NCBI RefSeq assembly: GCF_018294505.1
Contig: NC_057812.1
Location: forward strand, 61,822,013-61,886,012
Reading direction: 5' to 3'
Length of the DNA stretch: 64,000 nt
From: Triticum aestivum
Lineage: Eukaryota; Streptophyta; Magnoliopsida; Poales; Poaceae
Below are positions 23,164 to 35,461 of the stretch, piece by piece. The notes below the pieces were generated by a model that worked only from the letters and a program-made list of their open reading frames with translations, was not told the origin of the DNA and did not search any database. Position 1 is the stretch's first letter, and every line of letters begins with the position of its first letter. Both the position numbers and the translations under genes were made by a program.

Positions 23164-23783
23164 CTTGAGATCTTTCCCCTCTTCCTTCTTCTCACATCGA
23201 AACCTTCTCAATCATCGAACACTTCGTCCACACAAAACTTAAACAGAAAACTCAGTAAGATCTGTTAGTATAATAAAGCAAATCACTACTCTAAGTACTG
23301 TTGCAAAACAATTCATATTTTGTTTTTGCATTTTGTCTACTGTAATATAACTTTTTCATGGCTTAATCCACTAATATAAATTGATAGTTTCATCAAAACA
23401 AGCAAACTATGCATCAAAAACAGAATCTGTCTAAAACAGAACAGTCTGTAGCAATCTGAACATTCACCATACTTCTTATACTTGAAAATATCTACCAAAA
23501 TTGGGAAAAATAAACAATTTGTATAGGAATACATTACAAGAAGAATCAGAACCATTTGACGTACCAGCTAAAAATGTAAAATCGCGCACTACAGCCAAAG
23601 TTTCTGTCCTGCACCATACAAAGCATCAAGCAAATGTAAACATCCTAAAGGCAAACCTTGGCACATTATTTTTATTTTTAAACCTTATAAAAGCACACAA
23701 CAGAAATAAATGACTCTCTAAAACTTCCGGGTTGTCTCCCTGGCAGTGCTTTCTTTAAAGCCGTTAAACTAGGCATATAGTGC

Positions 23784-25110
23784 TCAAGTAGTGAATCCAC
23801 CCAGATCCCAAGGTATATCAAAGCCAATTTTAATTAGGAATGATTTGGCATTTAGTAGTGAGCACAAAGCAACATATATCAAGCAATGGCGAAGTCTAAC
23901 TCTCTTTCTATGCATCGGCATGTCAGAAAAGAACAATTCATGCACACCTAGTAAAGGCCAATGCATCGTATAAACAGTTTCTTGCAATTCTATCATCTTG
24001 GAAACATAGAGAGGTGGAGATATAGTTCCTCTCTCATAATAATTGCAAGTAGGAGCAGCAAGCACATGCATATTATATCTATCAAAATCATCGTGTGCAA
24101 ATTTAAAAGGCAACCCATCAATATAATCCTTAATAAGTGCAAACTTCTCGGTTGGGAGAATTCAAAAAGGTAATAGGACTATCATGCGTGGGTGCAATAG
24201 CAACAATTTCATGTTTAACATAAGGAACTATAGCAAGTTAATCTCCATAAGCATAATTCATATTGGCATCTTGGCCACAAGCATAGCAAGCATCATCAAA
24301 AAGGGATATTTCAAAAGAATCAACGGGATCATAACAGTCATCATAGCAATCATCCTCCGGTAAGCACGAAGGGAATTTAAACAATGTATGAGTTGAAGAG
24401 TTACTCTCATTAGAAGGTGGGCATGGGTAGCTAATCCGCTCTTCCTCCTTTTGTTCTTCGCTCTCCTCATCATCTTTTTCATCCAATGAGCTCATAGTTT
24501 CATCAATTTCTTCTTCCATAGACTCCTGCAAAATATTAGTTTCTTCTTGGGAAGCGGAGTACTCCTCAATATATTGTTCAACATAGGGATTAGAAGCATA
24601 ATTATCATAGCAATATTTAAGTATGGCAAAAAAATTAGATTTGTGAAAAGTAGCATCATACTTTTCAATCAAAGAAGCAATTTCATAAGCACCCTTAAAA
24701 GCAACAAATTCTTCAATTTGTTGAACATCATAGTAACTATAAACACCTTTAGCATACGAAGATACGATTCCATTATCATTAAACTCACATTGGTACGGAA
24801 GGTGTTTCTTAGGGTTTTCAGAACAACAAGTAAAATCATATATTTCACATAAATTCCAAGCATAGCATTGAAAACGATGAATTTGACCCAATAGAATTTT
24901 CCCTTTTTCAAATAATCGGTGTCGCACATAACAAGCATGCTCATCTAAAGATTTGCCCTCAACTAAGCTAGTTGGGGTTTCAGCACGAGCACATAGGGAT
25001 CGAAGATGATCCAAGTAATATGTTTCAGCAGTGTGATAGATTTTGAGTGGTTCTTCAACCATTGGAGTGGGTACAACTAATTTTTTTGGTATTTTGTGTT
25101 TCCTACCCAT
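23784..25110 (-). pseudogene. uncharacterised ORF of B (Athila-like family, unknown function)
   Basis: A long minus-strand frame of 290 codons starts MGRKHKIPKK at 25110, just after the LTR and primer-binding site. It contains KIYHTAETYYLDHLRSLCAR, CEIYDFTCCSE and paired CYDDCYD motifs, plus an acidic EEQKEEE block. It stops at a TAA (24240-24238) directly after AYGD. Reading on past this codon gives similar sequence, and the ORF remnant 24113-23784 (HDDFDRYNMHVLAAPTCNYY, MHRKRVRLRH) continues the protein in another frame. The original was therefore about 440 residues. I recall related ORFs from other wheat elements of this group, but no function is known. It is not gag, protease, polymerase or envelope by any motif I see. 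Confidence 0.65.
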
Positions 25111-25205
25111 AAATAAAAATAGGAAACAACTAAGAACAGCAAATAAAAATTACTTAGTGATAAAGCAAACAAGCACACACGAGAATATTCACCCCACGCT
25201 ATTGC

Positions 25206-25223
25206 TCCCCGGCAACGGCGCCA
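25206..25223 (-). promoter_or_regulatory. B primer-binding site
   Basis: On the minus strand TGGCGCCGTTGCCGGGGA lies 11 nt after the 5' LTR. This is the common plant Gypsy site thought to pair with tRNA-Asp (family knowledge). Confidence 0.8.
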
Positions 25224-25234
25224 GAAAAAGGTCT

Positions 25235-26319
25235 TGATAACCCACAAGTATAGGGGGTCGCAATAGTTTTCGACAAGTAAGAGTGTCGAACCCAACGAGG
25301 AGCTAAAGGTAGAACAAATATTCCCTCAAGTTCTATCGACCACCGATACAACTCTACGCACGCTTGACGTTCGCTTTACCTATAACAAGTATGAAACTAG
25401 AAGTACTTTGTAGGTGTTTTTGGGTAAGCTTGAAAGAAAGTAAAGAACACGAAAATAAAAGCTAGGGGTTGTTTAGGCAAAGACACAACTAAATTAGTTT
25501 TAGTAGAGAGCTTTTATCAACAAGAAGGTTATTTGTCCCTAGGCAATCGATAACTAGACGGGTAATCATTATTGCAATTTTATTTGAGGGAGAGGCATAA
25601 GCTAACATACTTTCTCTACTTAGATCATATGCACTTATGATTGGAACTCTAGCAAGCATCCGCAACTACTGAAGATTCATTAAGGTAAAACCCAACCATA
25701 GCATTAAAGCATCAAGTCCCCTTTATCCCATACGCAAATAACCTACTTACTCGGGTCTGTGCTTCTGTCACTCACGCCACCCACCATAAGCAAATCATAA
25801 GCATATTGCAAACCCTACAGCGGGAATCCCTCATGCTTGCGCGACACGGAGAGCACCATTTGACAACACCAATAATAAAACATACAACTCAAACCAATCA
25901 CGATCATCAAATAGCCATTAGGACAAAACAGATCTACTCAAACATCATAGGATAGCCATACATCATTGGGAAATAATATATAGCGTTGGGCACCATGTTT
26001 AAGTATAGATTACAGCGGGTAAGAGAGAGGTTACACCGCTGCATAGAGGGGGGAAGAGTTGGTGATGATGGTGGTGAAGTTGTTGGTGAAGATGGCGGTG
26101 ATGATGATGGCCCCCGGTGGCACTCCGACGCCACCGGAAGCGAGGGGGAGAGAGCCCCCCTCCTTCGTCTTCTTCCTTGACCTCCTCCCTAGATGGGAGA
26201 AGGGATTCCCCACTGGTCCTTGGCTCCCATGCCGTGGGAGGGGCGAGAGCCCCTTCGAGATTGGATCTATCTCTCTGTCTCTCTCTGGTTCTGTGTTCTC
26301 TTCTGGCTCTGTTTCACCG

Positions 26320-26368
<49 letters not shown>

Positions 26369-26792
26369 GAGATCCGTAACTCCGATTGGCCTGAAACCTT
26401 CGCCATGATTTTTTTCCGAATATTAGCTTTCTTGCGGCAAAAGAAGAGCGTCAACCGCCTTACGGTGGGCTCATGAGGGTAGGGGGCGCGCCCTAAGGGG
26501 GGGGGCGCCCCCCTGCCTCGTGTCCACCTCGGGCACTGGTTCGCGTTTATTTTCCTTCCGAATTTTCCATATTTTCCAAAAATAAGCTCTGCCCGTTTTT
26601 ATCCCGTTTGGACTCCATTTGATATGGATATTCTGCGAAACAAAAAACATGCAACAGACAGGAACTGGCACTGGGCACTGGATCAATATGTTAGTCCCAA
26701 AAATAATATAAAAAGTTGCCAAAAAGTATATGAAAGTTGAATAATATTGGCATGGACCAATCAAAAATTATAGATACGACGCAGACGTATCA
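25235..26792 (-). repeat. B 5' LTR
   Basis: 1558 bp. Longer than the 3' LTR by about 41 bp, mostly because of the TA tract at 26324-26365. Confidence 0.92.
26324..26365 (-). repeat. (TA)n microsatellite at the presumed TATA box of B 5' LTR
   Basis: About 42 bp of pure AT/TA versus 9 bp in the 3' LTR of the same element. It lies where the TATA box would be expected in the promoter LTR. Confidence 0.85.
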
Positions 26793-27304
26793 GTGAGCAT
26801 CATGAAATTGGTGATGGAGGATGGTTGATGATGACGATGGCGATGGATTCCCCTCTCCGGAGCCCTGAATGGACTCCAGATCAGCCCTCCTGAGAGGTTT
26901 TAGGGCTTGGCGGCGGCTCCGTATCGTAAAATGCGATGAATTCTTCTCTTTGGTTTTTTTTCTCCCCGAAACACAATATATAGAGTTGGAGTTGGAGTCG
27001 AAGGAGCTCCAGGGAGCCCACGAGGTAGGGGGCACGCCCTAGGGGGGCAGGCGCGCCCCACCCTCGTGGACAGGTGGTGGGCCCCATGGCCTTCATCTTT
27101 TGCAGGTATTTTTTATATTTTCCAAAAAGTTGCTCCGTGAAGTTTCAGGTCATTCCGAGAACGTTTGTTTATGCACATAAATAACAACATGGTAATTCTG
27201 CTGAAAACAACGCTAGTCCGGGTTGTTCCATTCAAATCATGCAAGTTAGAGTCCAAAACAAGGGCAAAAGTGTTTGGAAAAGTAGATATGACGGAGACGC
27301 ATCA
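26793..27304 (-). repeat. A 3' LTR, inner piece
   Basis: Starts with the duplicated GTGAG and is collinear with the end of the 5' LTR (about 34943-35456). Ends GACGCATCA. A TATA-like CAATATATAG lies at 26974-26983. Confidence 0.9.
27018..27069 (-). other. GC-rich LTR stem-loop (A 3' LTR copy)
   Basis: CCACGAGG (27018-27025) pairs with CCTCGTGG (27062-27069). The loop side holds AGGGGGCACGCCCT. It lies about 35 bp upstream (minus strand) of the TATA-like box. Confidence 0.6.
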
Positions 27305-29351
27305 ACTCCCGCATGCTCAAACCTTTGCTTGTCCTCAAGCAATTCAGTTGAAAAACTGAAAGTGATAAAGAAAATATTTTACAAACTATGTTTGCTCTTG
27401 TTGTTGTAAATATGTAAATCCAACATTCATGTTTTTAGCAAAGATTATAAATAACCACATTCACAATAATGCTTAGGTCTCAAGTTTACTCATATCAATA
27501 GCATAAACAACTAGCGAGCAATAATAATAAATCTCGGATGACAACACTTTCTCAAAACAATCATAATATGATATAACATGGTATCTCGCTAGCCCTTTCT
27601 GAGACCGCAAAACATAAATGCAGAGCACCTTTAAAGACCAAGGACTGACTAGACATTGTAATTCATGGTAAAAGAGATCCAGTCCAGTCATACTCAATGT
27701 AAACTAACAATAATGAATGCAAATGACAGCGGTGCTCTCCAACTGGTGCTTTTTAATAAGAGGATGATGACTCAGCATAAAAGTAAATAGATAGGCCCTT
27801 CGCAGAGGGAAGCATGGATTTGTAGAGGTGCCAGAGCTCGGTTTTGAAATAGAGGTGAATAATATTTTGAGCGGTATACTTTCATTGTCAACATAACAAC
27901 CAAGAGATGGCAATATCTTCCATGCTACACACATTATAGGAAGTTCCCAAATAGAATGCTAAAGTTTATACTCCCCCTTCCACCAACAAGCATCAATCCA
28001 TGGCTTGCTCGAAACAACGAGTGCCTCCAACTAACAAGAGTCTCAGGGGGAGTTTTTTTTGCAATTATTTTGATTTAGTTTGCATAAAGCATGGGACTGG
28101 GCATCCCGGTGACCAACCATTTATCTCGTGAGTGAGGAGCGGAGTCCACTCCTCTTGAGAATAACCCGCCTAACATGGAAGATACAGACAGCCCTAGTGG
28201 ATACATGAGCTATTCAAGCATACAAAATAGGATATTTATTTGAAGGTTTAGAGTTTGGCACATACAAATTTACTTGGAACAGCAGGTAGATACCGTATTT
28301 AGGTAGGTATAGTGGACTCATGTGGAATAACTTTGGGGTTTAAGGGATTCTATGCCCAAGCAGTATTCCCTCTTAGTACAGGTGAAGGCTAGCAAAAGAC
28401 TAGGAAGCGACTAGCTACAGAGCGACAACAGTCATGAACATGCATTAAAATTAATCAACACCGAATGCAAGCATGAGTAGGATATAATCCACCATGAACA
28501 TAAATGTCATGAAGGCTATGTTGATTTTGTTTCAACTACATGCGTGAACATGCGCCAAGTCAAGTCACTTAAATCATTCAGAGGAGGACACCACCCTATC
28601 ATACCACATCACAACCATTTTAATAGCATGTTGGCACGCAACCTAAACCATTATAACTCATAGCTAATCAAGCATGGCACAAGAAACTATGATCTCTAGT
28701 TGTCATTGCAAACATGTTTATTCATAATAGGCTGAATCAAGAACGATGAACTAATCATATTTAAAAAAACAAAAGAGGTCGAGTTCATACCAGCTTTTCT
28801 TATCTCAGTCAGTCCATGGTATATCGTCATAATTGCCTTTCACTTGCACGACCGAACGATGTGAATAATAATAATAGTGCATGTGCATTGGACTAAGCTG
28901 GAATCTGCAAGCATTCAATAAACAGGAGAAGACAAGGCAATATGGGCTCTTTTGTCAGATCAACAAGTATGCATACGAGAGCTACTTCAACAATTTAATT
29001 ATGGTCTTCTCCTATTGACCCCCAAAGGAAAGAAAAGAAATAGAACTATTTACACGGGAGAGCTCCCAACAAGTAAAAGAAGAACAGGAAATCTTTTTGG
29101 GTTTTCTTTTTTTAATTACTACTGCAAGCATGGAAAGTAAACTAATTAAAAGCTACAACTAATTTTTTTTTGTTTTTCTTAAAGTTTATCAAACACACAA
29201 GAAGAGAGCATAAAAATGAAATTAAACTACCATGGATGATACAAATGAAAAAGTATGAGCACCGACATCTAGCAATGAGTGTGTGAACATAAATGTAATG
29301 TCGGTGAGAAATATGTACTCCCCCAAGCTTAGGCTTTTGGCCTAAGTTGGT
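27305..29351 (-). other. A 3' noncoding region
   Basis: About 2 kb without coding signal between the 3' LTR and the ATHILA ORF1-like gene. A stem-loop with a polypurine-like tail lies at its right end. Confidence 0.6.
29321..29346 (-). other. stem-loop with polypurine-like tail in A
   Basis: CTTAGGC (29328-29334) pairs with GCCTAAG (29340-29346). In sense the stem runs directly into AAGCTTGGGGG. It has a different stem sequence from B and V but the same layout. Confidence 0.55.
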
Positions 29352-30439
29352 CTATGGCCACGACTGGCCTGGTGGATATCCATAATAGTAGTTGGGGTTG
29401 TACTGCGATGAAGAAGAAGACTCTGATTGCCACTGGTTGGCAATCATCTCCGGATCCCACAGGTAATTAGACTGTCGTGGAGGATCAACTTGTGATTCCG
29501 GCTCTGGCTCTGTGGCTGATGTAGGGTTCCGGTAGGCGTGAATAGCCTCTAACGGAACCAGGTACTGGCCTGCAGATAAATCAAACAAAGAAGGAGCAGG
29601 CAGGGTAATAGTTTCAGGATGATGTTTATCAAAGAACAATTTGTATTTAAGATCTCCTTCCCTATTCTTAACAATAAAATCATGTGCCACCATACTTTTA
29701 TAATCTAAATAAACACGAGGCAGCACTTTTTCTTCCTTCTCATAATGCCTAATAGGTATGTTAAAAGGTGCAGCTAGGCGTGAAGCATAGATGCCTCCAA
29801 AGATGCGGCCGTTGGTATGGTTCAGACTTAACCGTTTAGCAATAATGCCACCCATACTGACATAATTATCACCGTATAAACCGTGGAGCAAAATAATAAT
29901 ATCAGGGACACTAAGGTTTCCACAGTTTCCTCGACCAATTAAACAACGACTAGCAAATAATGCAAAATAGCGTAAAACAGGAAAATGTATGCTAGTGATT
30001 CGTGCATCGGACACCTTCCTTGGTTCCCCTACAGTGACAGTATCAATAAACCCATCCACATCCTCGTGATGTGGTTCCTCTGTCTTGCCCTCGAAAGGGA
30101 CTAAATAAACCCGAAAAAAATCATAAAGTACATCTCCTTATGCTCATCATATAAATGAATCTCCATTGTAGGTGGTCAGCTCCTAGAATGGAAATGAAAG
30201 TTTTGCAAAAAAATATTTGTGAGTAAGAGATAGTGATCGCGTTGGTCGTGGATGAAAGCGGCGAGGCCTGCATTCTTAGCCAATTCATGAAAATCTTCAT
30301 AAATCCCGGCTGCTCTCAAGAAATCATCGGAAGGCCATTCACACGACTGAACCTCTGCGGTGCGAGGCAGATTATACTTAGGTTTCGGTGCCTTTTCCTT
30401 CGAGCTTCGGCTCGATGAGCCCCTCAAAATTCTCTTCAT
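29352..30439 (-). pseudogene. A ATHILA ORF1-like protein
   Basis: The minus-strand N-terminal piece starts MKRILRGSSSRSSKEKAPK at 30439 and runs to a TGA at about 30178. The C-terminal piece 30059-29352 is open for 235 codons. It holds RYFALFASRCLIGRGNCGNL, the block YGDNYVSMGGIIAKRLSLNH, and an aromatic/glycine tail ending in YYYGYPPGQSWP. A stop and a frame change separate the pieces. The central pattern fits the Arabidopsis 'ATHILA ORF-1' family (PF03078), whose function is unknown. It lies downstream of the protease where pol would be in an autonomous element. Family assignment is from memory. Confidence 0.6.
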
Positions 30440-31223
30440 CATTTTCTGAAAAATTCTGAATTTTTTTGTAACTTCAAAATAAAAGTAAACCAAACTCAAT
30501 AGTATTGATAGAAACTACTCCTTCAAGTGCCTAGGGCCTATATCATGCATCAAAACTACTTTTGACCATATAAATTTGACATGCAAGCTCAAGAACAGGG
30601 TCACCTAAGCAGCAAAAATTTGCAATGAATACAACACTAGAACAAAAACTAATTGGACCAATGGAGGAGTCACATACCAAGGAACAATCTCCCCAAGCAG
30701 TTTTGTGAGAGGTGCTTTGAGCAAGGAGATCGAAAATGGCAGCAAAACGAGCTTGAACTCGGGTTTGAGCTGGTTATTCGTGTTTGGGGGAGGAAGAAGG
30801 AGTGTGTGGGTGACAGGATAAGTGGAGGAGGGCCACCGGGGGCCCATGAGGCAGGGGCGCGCCCAAGGGGGTAGGCCGCGCCCTCCACCCTCGTTGGCAG
30901 GTGGTTGACCCCCGTGTTGTGTTCTCAGTGCCAAATATTCACAAATATTCAAGAAAAAATCGTATTTAAATTTCAGGGCATCTGGAGAACTTTTATTTTC
31001 GGGGTATTTTTATATTGCACGGATAATCAGATAATAGACAGAAAAATGCTATTTTTATTTTATTTAATATAAATAACAGAAACTAAAAGGAGGGAACAAC
31101 AGGTTGTGCCTTCTAGTTTCATCCATCTCATGATCATCAAAAGGAATCCACTAACAAGGTTGATCAAGTCTTGTTAACAAACTCATTCCGAATAACATGG
31201 AACCGGAGAAATTTCGAATAACA
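30440..31223 (-). other. A noncoding spacer with GC-rich module
   Basis: Holds a GC-rich segment at 30838-30900 with CCCATGAGG and, downstream, ACCCTCGTTGG around GGGGCGCGCCC. It resembles the LTR stem-loops although this is internal to the element. No gene is seen. Confidence 0.5.
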
Positions 31224-31740
31224 CTATGTTACCTCAACGGGGATATGCACATCCCCAATAATAAGAATATCATATTTCTTCTTGACAGTAGGAAGAGGAA
31301 ATCCAAAACCTCCAAATATAATCGATGTAATTTTTCCAATAGAGTTGATACTATGAACTTGAGGTTGTTTCCTCGGAAAGTGTACCGTGTGCTCATTACC
31401 ATTAACATGAAAAGTGACATTGCCTTTAGTGCAATCAATAACAGCCCCTGCAGTATTCAAAAAGGGTCTTCCAAGAATAATAGACATACAATCATCCTCG
31501 GGAATATCAAGAATAACAAAGTCCGTTAATATAGTAACGTTTGCAACTACAACAGGCACATCCTCACAAATACCGATAGGAATAGCAGTTGATTTATCAA
31601 CCATTGACAAAGATATTTCAGTAGGTGTCAACTTATTCAAATCAAGTCTACGATATAAAGAGAGAGGCATAACACTAGCACTGGCTCCAAGATCACATAA
31701 AGCAGTTTAACATAGTTTCTTTTAATGGAGCATGGTATAG
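31224..31740 (-). pseudogene. A retropepsin-like protease
   Basis: DLGAS, the aspartic protease loop in this lineage, is encoded at 31694-31680. SIILGRPFLNTAGAVIDCTK follows near 31540-31470, the usual second block. The frame runs to a stop at 31224. A one-base frame change near 31700-31710 separates it from gag, which reads in the other frame up to CSIKRNYVK. No reverse transcriptase follows. Confidence 0.75.
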
Positions 31741-33957
31741 TGGGTACTCCTGGATATCCAAGTTTCTTTGGTATTCCACCCTTAAAAGTATAATTAGCAA
31801 GCATGGTGGAAATTTCAGCTTCCGGTATCTTTCTTTTATTAGTAACAATTTGTTTCATATACTTATCATAAGGATTCATTTTGAGCATATCAGTTAATCG
31901 CATACGCAAAATGATAGGTCTAATCATTTCAGCAAAGCGCTCAAAATCCTCATCATCCTTTTTCTTGGATGGTTTGGGAGGAAAAGGCATGGGTTTCTGA
32001 ACCCATGGTTCTCTTTCTTTACCATGTTTCCTAGCAACAAAGTCTTTCTTATCATAACGTTGATTCTTTGATTGTGGGTTATCAAGATCAACATGAGGTT
32101 CAATTTCTACATCATTATCATTACTAGGTTGAGCATCATCATGAACATTTTTATTAACATTATCACTAGTTTCAGGTTCATTACCAGACTGTGTTTCAGC
32201 ATCAGAAATAGAAATATCATTTGGATTCTCAGGTGTTTCAGTAATAGGTTCACTAGAAGCATGCAAAGTCCTATCATTTTTCTTTTTCTTCCTTTTAGAA
32301 GGACTACGTGTATCTATATTATTTCTCTGAGAATCTTGCTCAATTCTCTTAGGATGGCCTTCAAGATACAAATGTTCCTGAGTCATTCTACCACCTCTAA
32401 TCATAACTCTAACAACATTATCATTATTCTTACTAATCAATTCATTGAGCAAATCATTTTGAGCTTTAAGTACTTGCTCTACTTGAGTGGTAACCATAGA
32501 AGCATCTTTACTAATAAGTTTAAATTCACTTTTGACATTAGCCATATAATCACCCAAGTGTTCAAGCATATTTGAATGTATTTCAATTGTCTACCAAAAT
32601 AAGCATTAAAGTCTTCTTGCTTAGCCATAAATTTATCAAACTCATCTAAGCATGGGCTAGCAAACTTAGTAAATGGGATTTCAGCTTTATCATATCTATA
32701 GAGAGAATTTACCTTTACTACCTGTGTCGGGTTATCAAGACCATGAATTTCTTCAATAGGAGGTAAATTCTTAACATCTTCAGCTTTAATACCTTTTTCT
32801 TTCATAGATCTCTTTGCCTCTTGCATATCTTCAGGACTGAGAAATAAAATACCCCTCTTCTTTGGAGTTGGTTTGGGAATAGGCTCATGAACTGGCTCAG
32901 GAGGTGTCCAATTATTTTCATTTGTCAGCATATTATTCAATAGAATTTCAAATTCATCCGGTGTTCTTTCCCCGAAAACAGAACCATCACAACTATCTAG
33001 GTAATCTCTCGAAGCATCGGTTAGTCCATTATAAAAGATATCAAGTATTTCATTTTTCTTAAGAGGATGATCAGGCAAAGCATTAAGTAATTGGAGAAGC
33101 CTCCCCCAAGCTTGTGGGAGACTCTCTTCTTCAATTTGCAGAAAATTATATATATCCCTTAAAGCAGCTTGTTTCTTACGAGCAGGGAAATATTTAGCAG
33201 AGAAGTAATAAATCATATCCTGGGGACTACGCACACAACCAAGATCAAGAGAATTAAACCATATCTTAGCATCACCCTTTAATGAGAACGGAAATATTTT
33301 AAGGATATAAAAGTAATGAGTTCTCTCATCAGTAGTGAACAGGGTGGCTATATCATTTAATTTAGTAAGATTTGCCACAACAGTTTCAGATTCATAGCCA
33401 TGAAAAGGATCCGATTCAACCAAAGTAACTATATCAGGATCAACAGAGAATTCATAATCCTTATCGGTAACACAGATGGGTGAAGTAGCAAAAGCAGGGT
33501 CAGGTTTCATCCTAGCATTTAGAGATTGCTTATTCCATTTAGCTAATAACCTCTTAAGTTCGTATCTATCTTTGCAAGCTAGAATAGCTAAAGAAGCTTC
33601 TTTATCAAAAACATAACCCTCAGGAATAACAGGCAAGTCTTCATCATCAATTTCATCAGTATTATTAGATTCAATATTTTCAATCTCTCTAGCCCTAGCA
33701 AGTTGTTCATCAAGAAATTCACCAAGTGGCACAGTAGTATCAATCATAGAAGTAGTTTCATCATAAGTATCATGTATAGCAGAAGTGGCATCATCAATAA
33801 CATGCGACATATCGGAACGAATATGAGAAGAAGGTTTAGGTGTCGCGAGCTTACTCAAAACAGAAGGTGAATCAAGTGCAGAGCTAGATGGAAGTTCCTT
33901 ACCACCCCTCATAGTTGAGGGATAAATATTGGTTCTTGGATCTTTCAAGTTCTTCAT
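31741..33957 (-). pseudogene. A gag polyprotein
   Basis: Starts MKNLKDPRTNIYPSTMRGG at 33957, about 50 bp inside the primer-binding site. The capsid block THYFYILKIFPFSLKGDAKI with WFNSLDLGCVRSPQDMIYYF near 33330-33200 is a classic Retrotrans_gag region. QAWGRLLQLLNALPDHPLKK and the block LTDASRDYLDSCDGSVFG complete it. A one-base frameshift at about 32575 shifts the rest into the frame 32569-31740. That part holds a lysine-rich stretch (SPSKRKKKKNDR) and many asparagine/aspartate residues. Gag would form the virus-like particle in the cytoplasm. Only the frameshifts prevent a near-complete reading. Confidence 0.8.
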
Positions 33958-34006
33958 AATGATGAGCATATATAAATCCCAAGTGACTCAAAGAATAGAG
34001 CTATGC

Positions 34007-34024
34007 TCCCCGGCAATGGCGCCA
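34007..34024 (-). promoter_or_regulatory. A primer-binding site
   Basis: On the minus strand TGGCGCCATTGCCGGGGA, one base different from B's site, 11 nt from the LTR. Confidence 0.8.
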
Positions 34025-34035
34025 GAAAATAGTCT

Positions 34036-35456
34036 TGATAACCCACAAGTGTAGGGGATCGCAACAGTTTTTGAGGGTAGAGTATTCAACCCAAATTTAT
34101 TGATTCTACACAAGGGGAGCCAAAGAATATTCTCAAGTATTAGCAGCTGAGTTGTCAATTCAACCACACCTGGAAACTTAGTATCTGCAGCAAAATATTT
34201 AGTAGCAAAGTAATATGATAGTAGTGGTAATGGTAGCAGAAGGTAATAGAAGTAAAAGTAATGTTTTTGGTATTTTGTAGTGATGATAGCAATAGCAACG
34301 GAAAAGTAAATAAGCGAAGAACAATATATGGAAAGCTCGTAGGCAATGGATCAGTGATGGAGAATTATGCCGGATGCGGTTCATCATGTAACAGTCACAA
34401 CCTAGGGTGACACAGAACTAGCTCCAGTTCATCAATGTAATGTAGGCATGTATTCCGAATATAGTCATATGTGCTTATGGAAAAGAACTTGCATGACATC
34501 TTTTGTCCTACCCTCCCGTGGCAGTGGGGTCCTTACGGAAACAAAGGGATATTAAGGCCTCCTTTTAATAGAGTACCGGAACAAAGCATTAACACATAGT
34601 GAATACACGAACTCCTCAAACTACGGTCATCACCGGTAAGTATCCCGATTATTGTCACTTTGGGGTTAACGGACCATAACACATAATAGGTGACTATAGA
34701 CTTGCAAGATAGGATAAAGAACACTCATATATTGATGAAAACATAATAGGTTCAGATCTCAAATCTTGGCACTCGGGTCCTAGTGACAAGCATTAAGCAT
34801 AGCAAAGTCATAGCAACATCAATCTCAGAACATAGTGGATGCAAGGGACCAAACCCTAACAAAACTAACTCGATTACATGATAGATCTCATCTAACCCGT
34901 CACCGTCCAGCAAGCCTACGATGGAATTGCTCACGCACGGAAGTAAGCATCATGAAATTGGTGATGGAGGATGGTTGATGATGACGATGGTGACGGATTC
35001 CCCTCTCTGGAGCCCCGAACGGACTCCAGATCAGCCATCCCGAGAGGTTTTAGGGCTTGGCGGCGGTTCCATATCGTAAAACACGATGAATTCTTCTCTC
35101 TGGTTGTTTCTCCCTGAAACACAATATATAGAGTTGGAGTTGGAGTCGGAGGAGCTCCAGGGGGCCCAGGAGGTAGGGGGCGCGCCCTAGGGGGGGCAGG
35201 CGCACCCCCCACCCTCGTGGATAGGTGGTGGGCCCCCTGGCCTTCATCTTTTGCAGGTATTTTTTATATTTTCCAAAAAGTTGCTCCGTGAAGTTTCAGG
35301 TCATTCCGAGAACGTTTGTTTCTGCACATAAATAACACCATGGTAATTCTGTTGAAAACAGCGTCAGTCCGGTTTAGTTCCATTCAAATCATGCAAGTTA
35401 GAGTCCAAAACAAGGGCAAAAGTGTTTGGAAAAGTAGATACGACGGAGACGTATCA
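34036..35456 (-). repeat. A 5' LTR (intact)
   Basis: 1421 bp from TGATAACCCACAAG to GACGTATCA. A TATA-like CAATATATAG lies at 35122-35131 and a GC-rich stem-loop, partly mutated (CCAGGAGG), at about 35166-35219. This LTR is the uninterrupted reference that proves both insertions in the 3' LTR. Confidence 0.93.
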
Positions 35457-35461
35457 TGTTC

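Larger units (their letters stand above)
21081..23783 (-). other. B 3' noncoding region
   Basis: 2.7 kb without a coding signal. It is shared in part with V (43450-45637, opposite strand) and with W (61927-63395). It contains a repeated GATATAAGTGAAGC motif and two stem-loops, listed separately. The conservation between elements suggests a cis role such as packaging or replication, but that is inference. Confidence 0.6.
19564..26792 (-). mobile_element. B: Athila-like non-autonomous LTR retrotransposon, minus strand
   Basis: LTRs at 19564-21080 (1517 bp) and 25235-26792 (1558 bp) start TGATAACCCACAAG and end with ACGTATCA. The target duplication GTGAG (19559-19563 and 26793-26797) is perfect. 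On the minus strand the order is 5' LTR, primer-binding site (25223-25206), one ORF of unknown function, a long noncoding 3' region and a polypurine tract (sense AAGTTGGGGATGC, about 21093-21081). No gag, protease or polymerase is present, so it must depend on proteins from elsewhere. Confidence 0.92.
12757..35456 (-). mobile_element. A: Athila-like LTR retrotransposon, minus strand, with CACTA-2 and B in its 3' LTR
   Basis: The 5' LTR is intact at 34036-35456 (1421 bp). The 3' LTR is in three pieces, 12757-13432, 19328-19563 and 26798-27304, about 1419 bp together. Both LTRs begin TGATAA and end ...CA on the plus strand. The target-site duplication TGTTC is perfect (12752-12756 and 35457-35461). 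The primer-binding site is at 34007-34024. Inside, on the minus strand, are gag, a protease and an ATHILA ORF1-like protein; no reverse transcriptase was found, so it is non-autonomous. It is inserted in T's gag gene. Confidence 0.92.

Noticed and set aside
26117..26476. 119-codon frame with Ile-Tyr repeats
   Set aside because: Product of the TA microsatellite in B's LTR; absent from the other LTR.
32072..32575. 167-codon plus-strand frame
   Set aside because: Antisense shadow of A's gag; biased codons of the AT-rich gag produce it.
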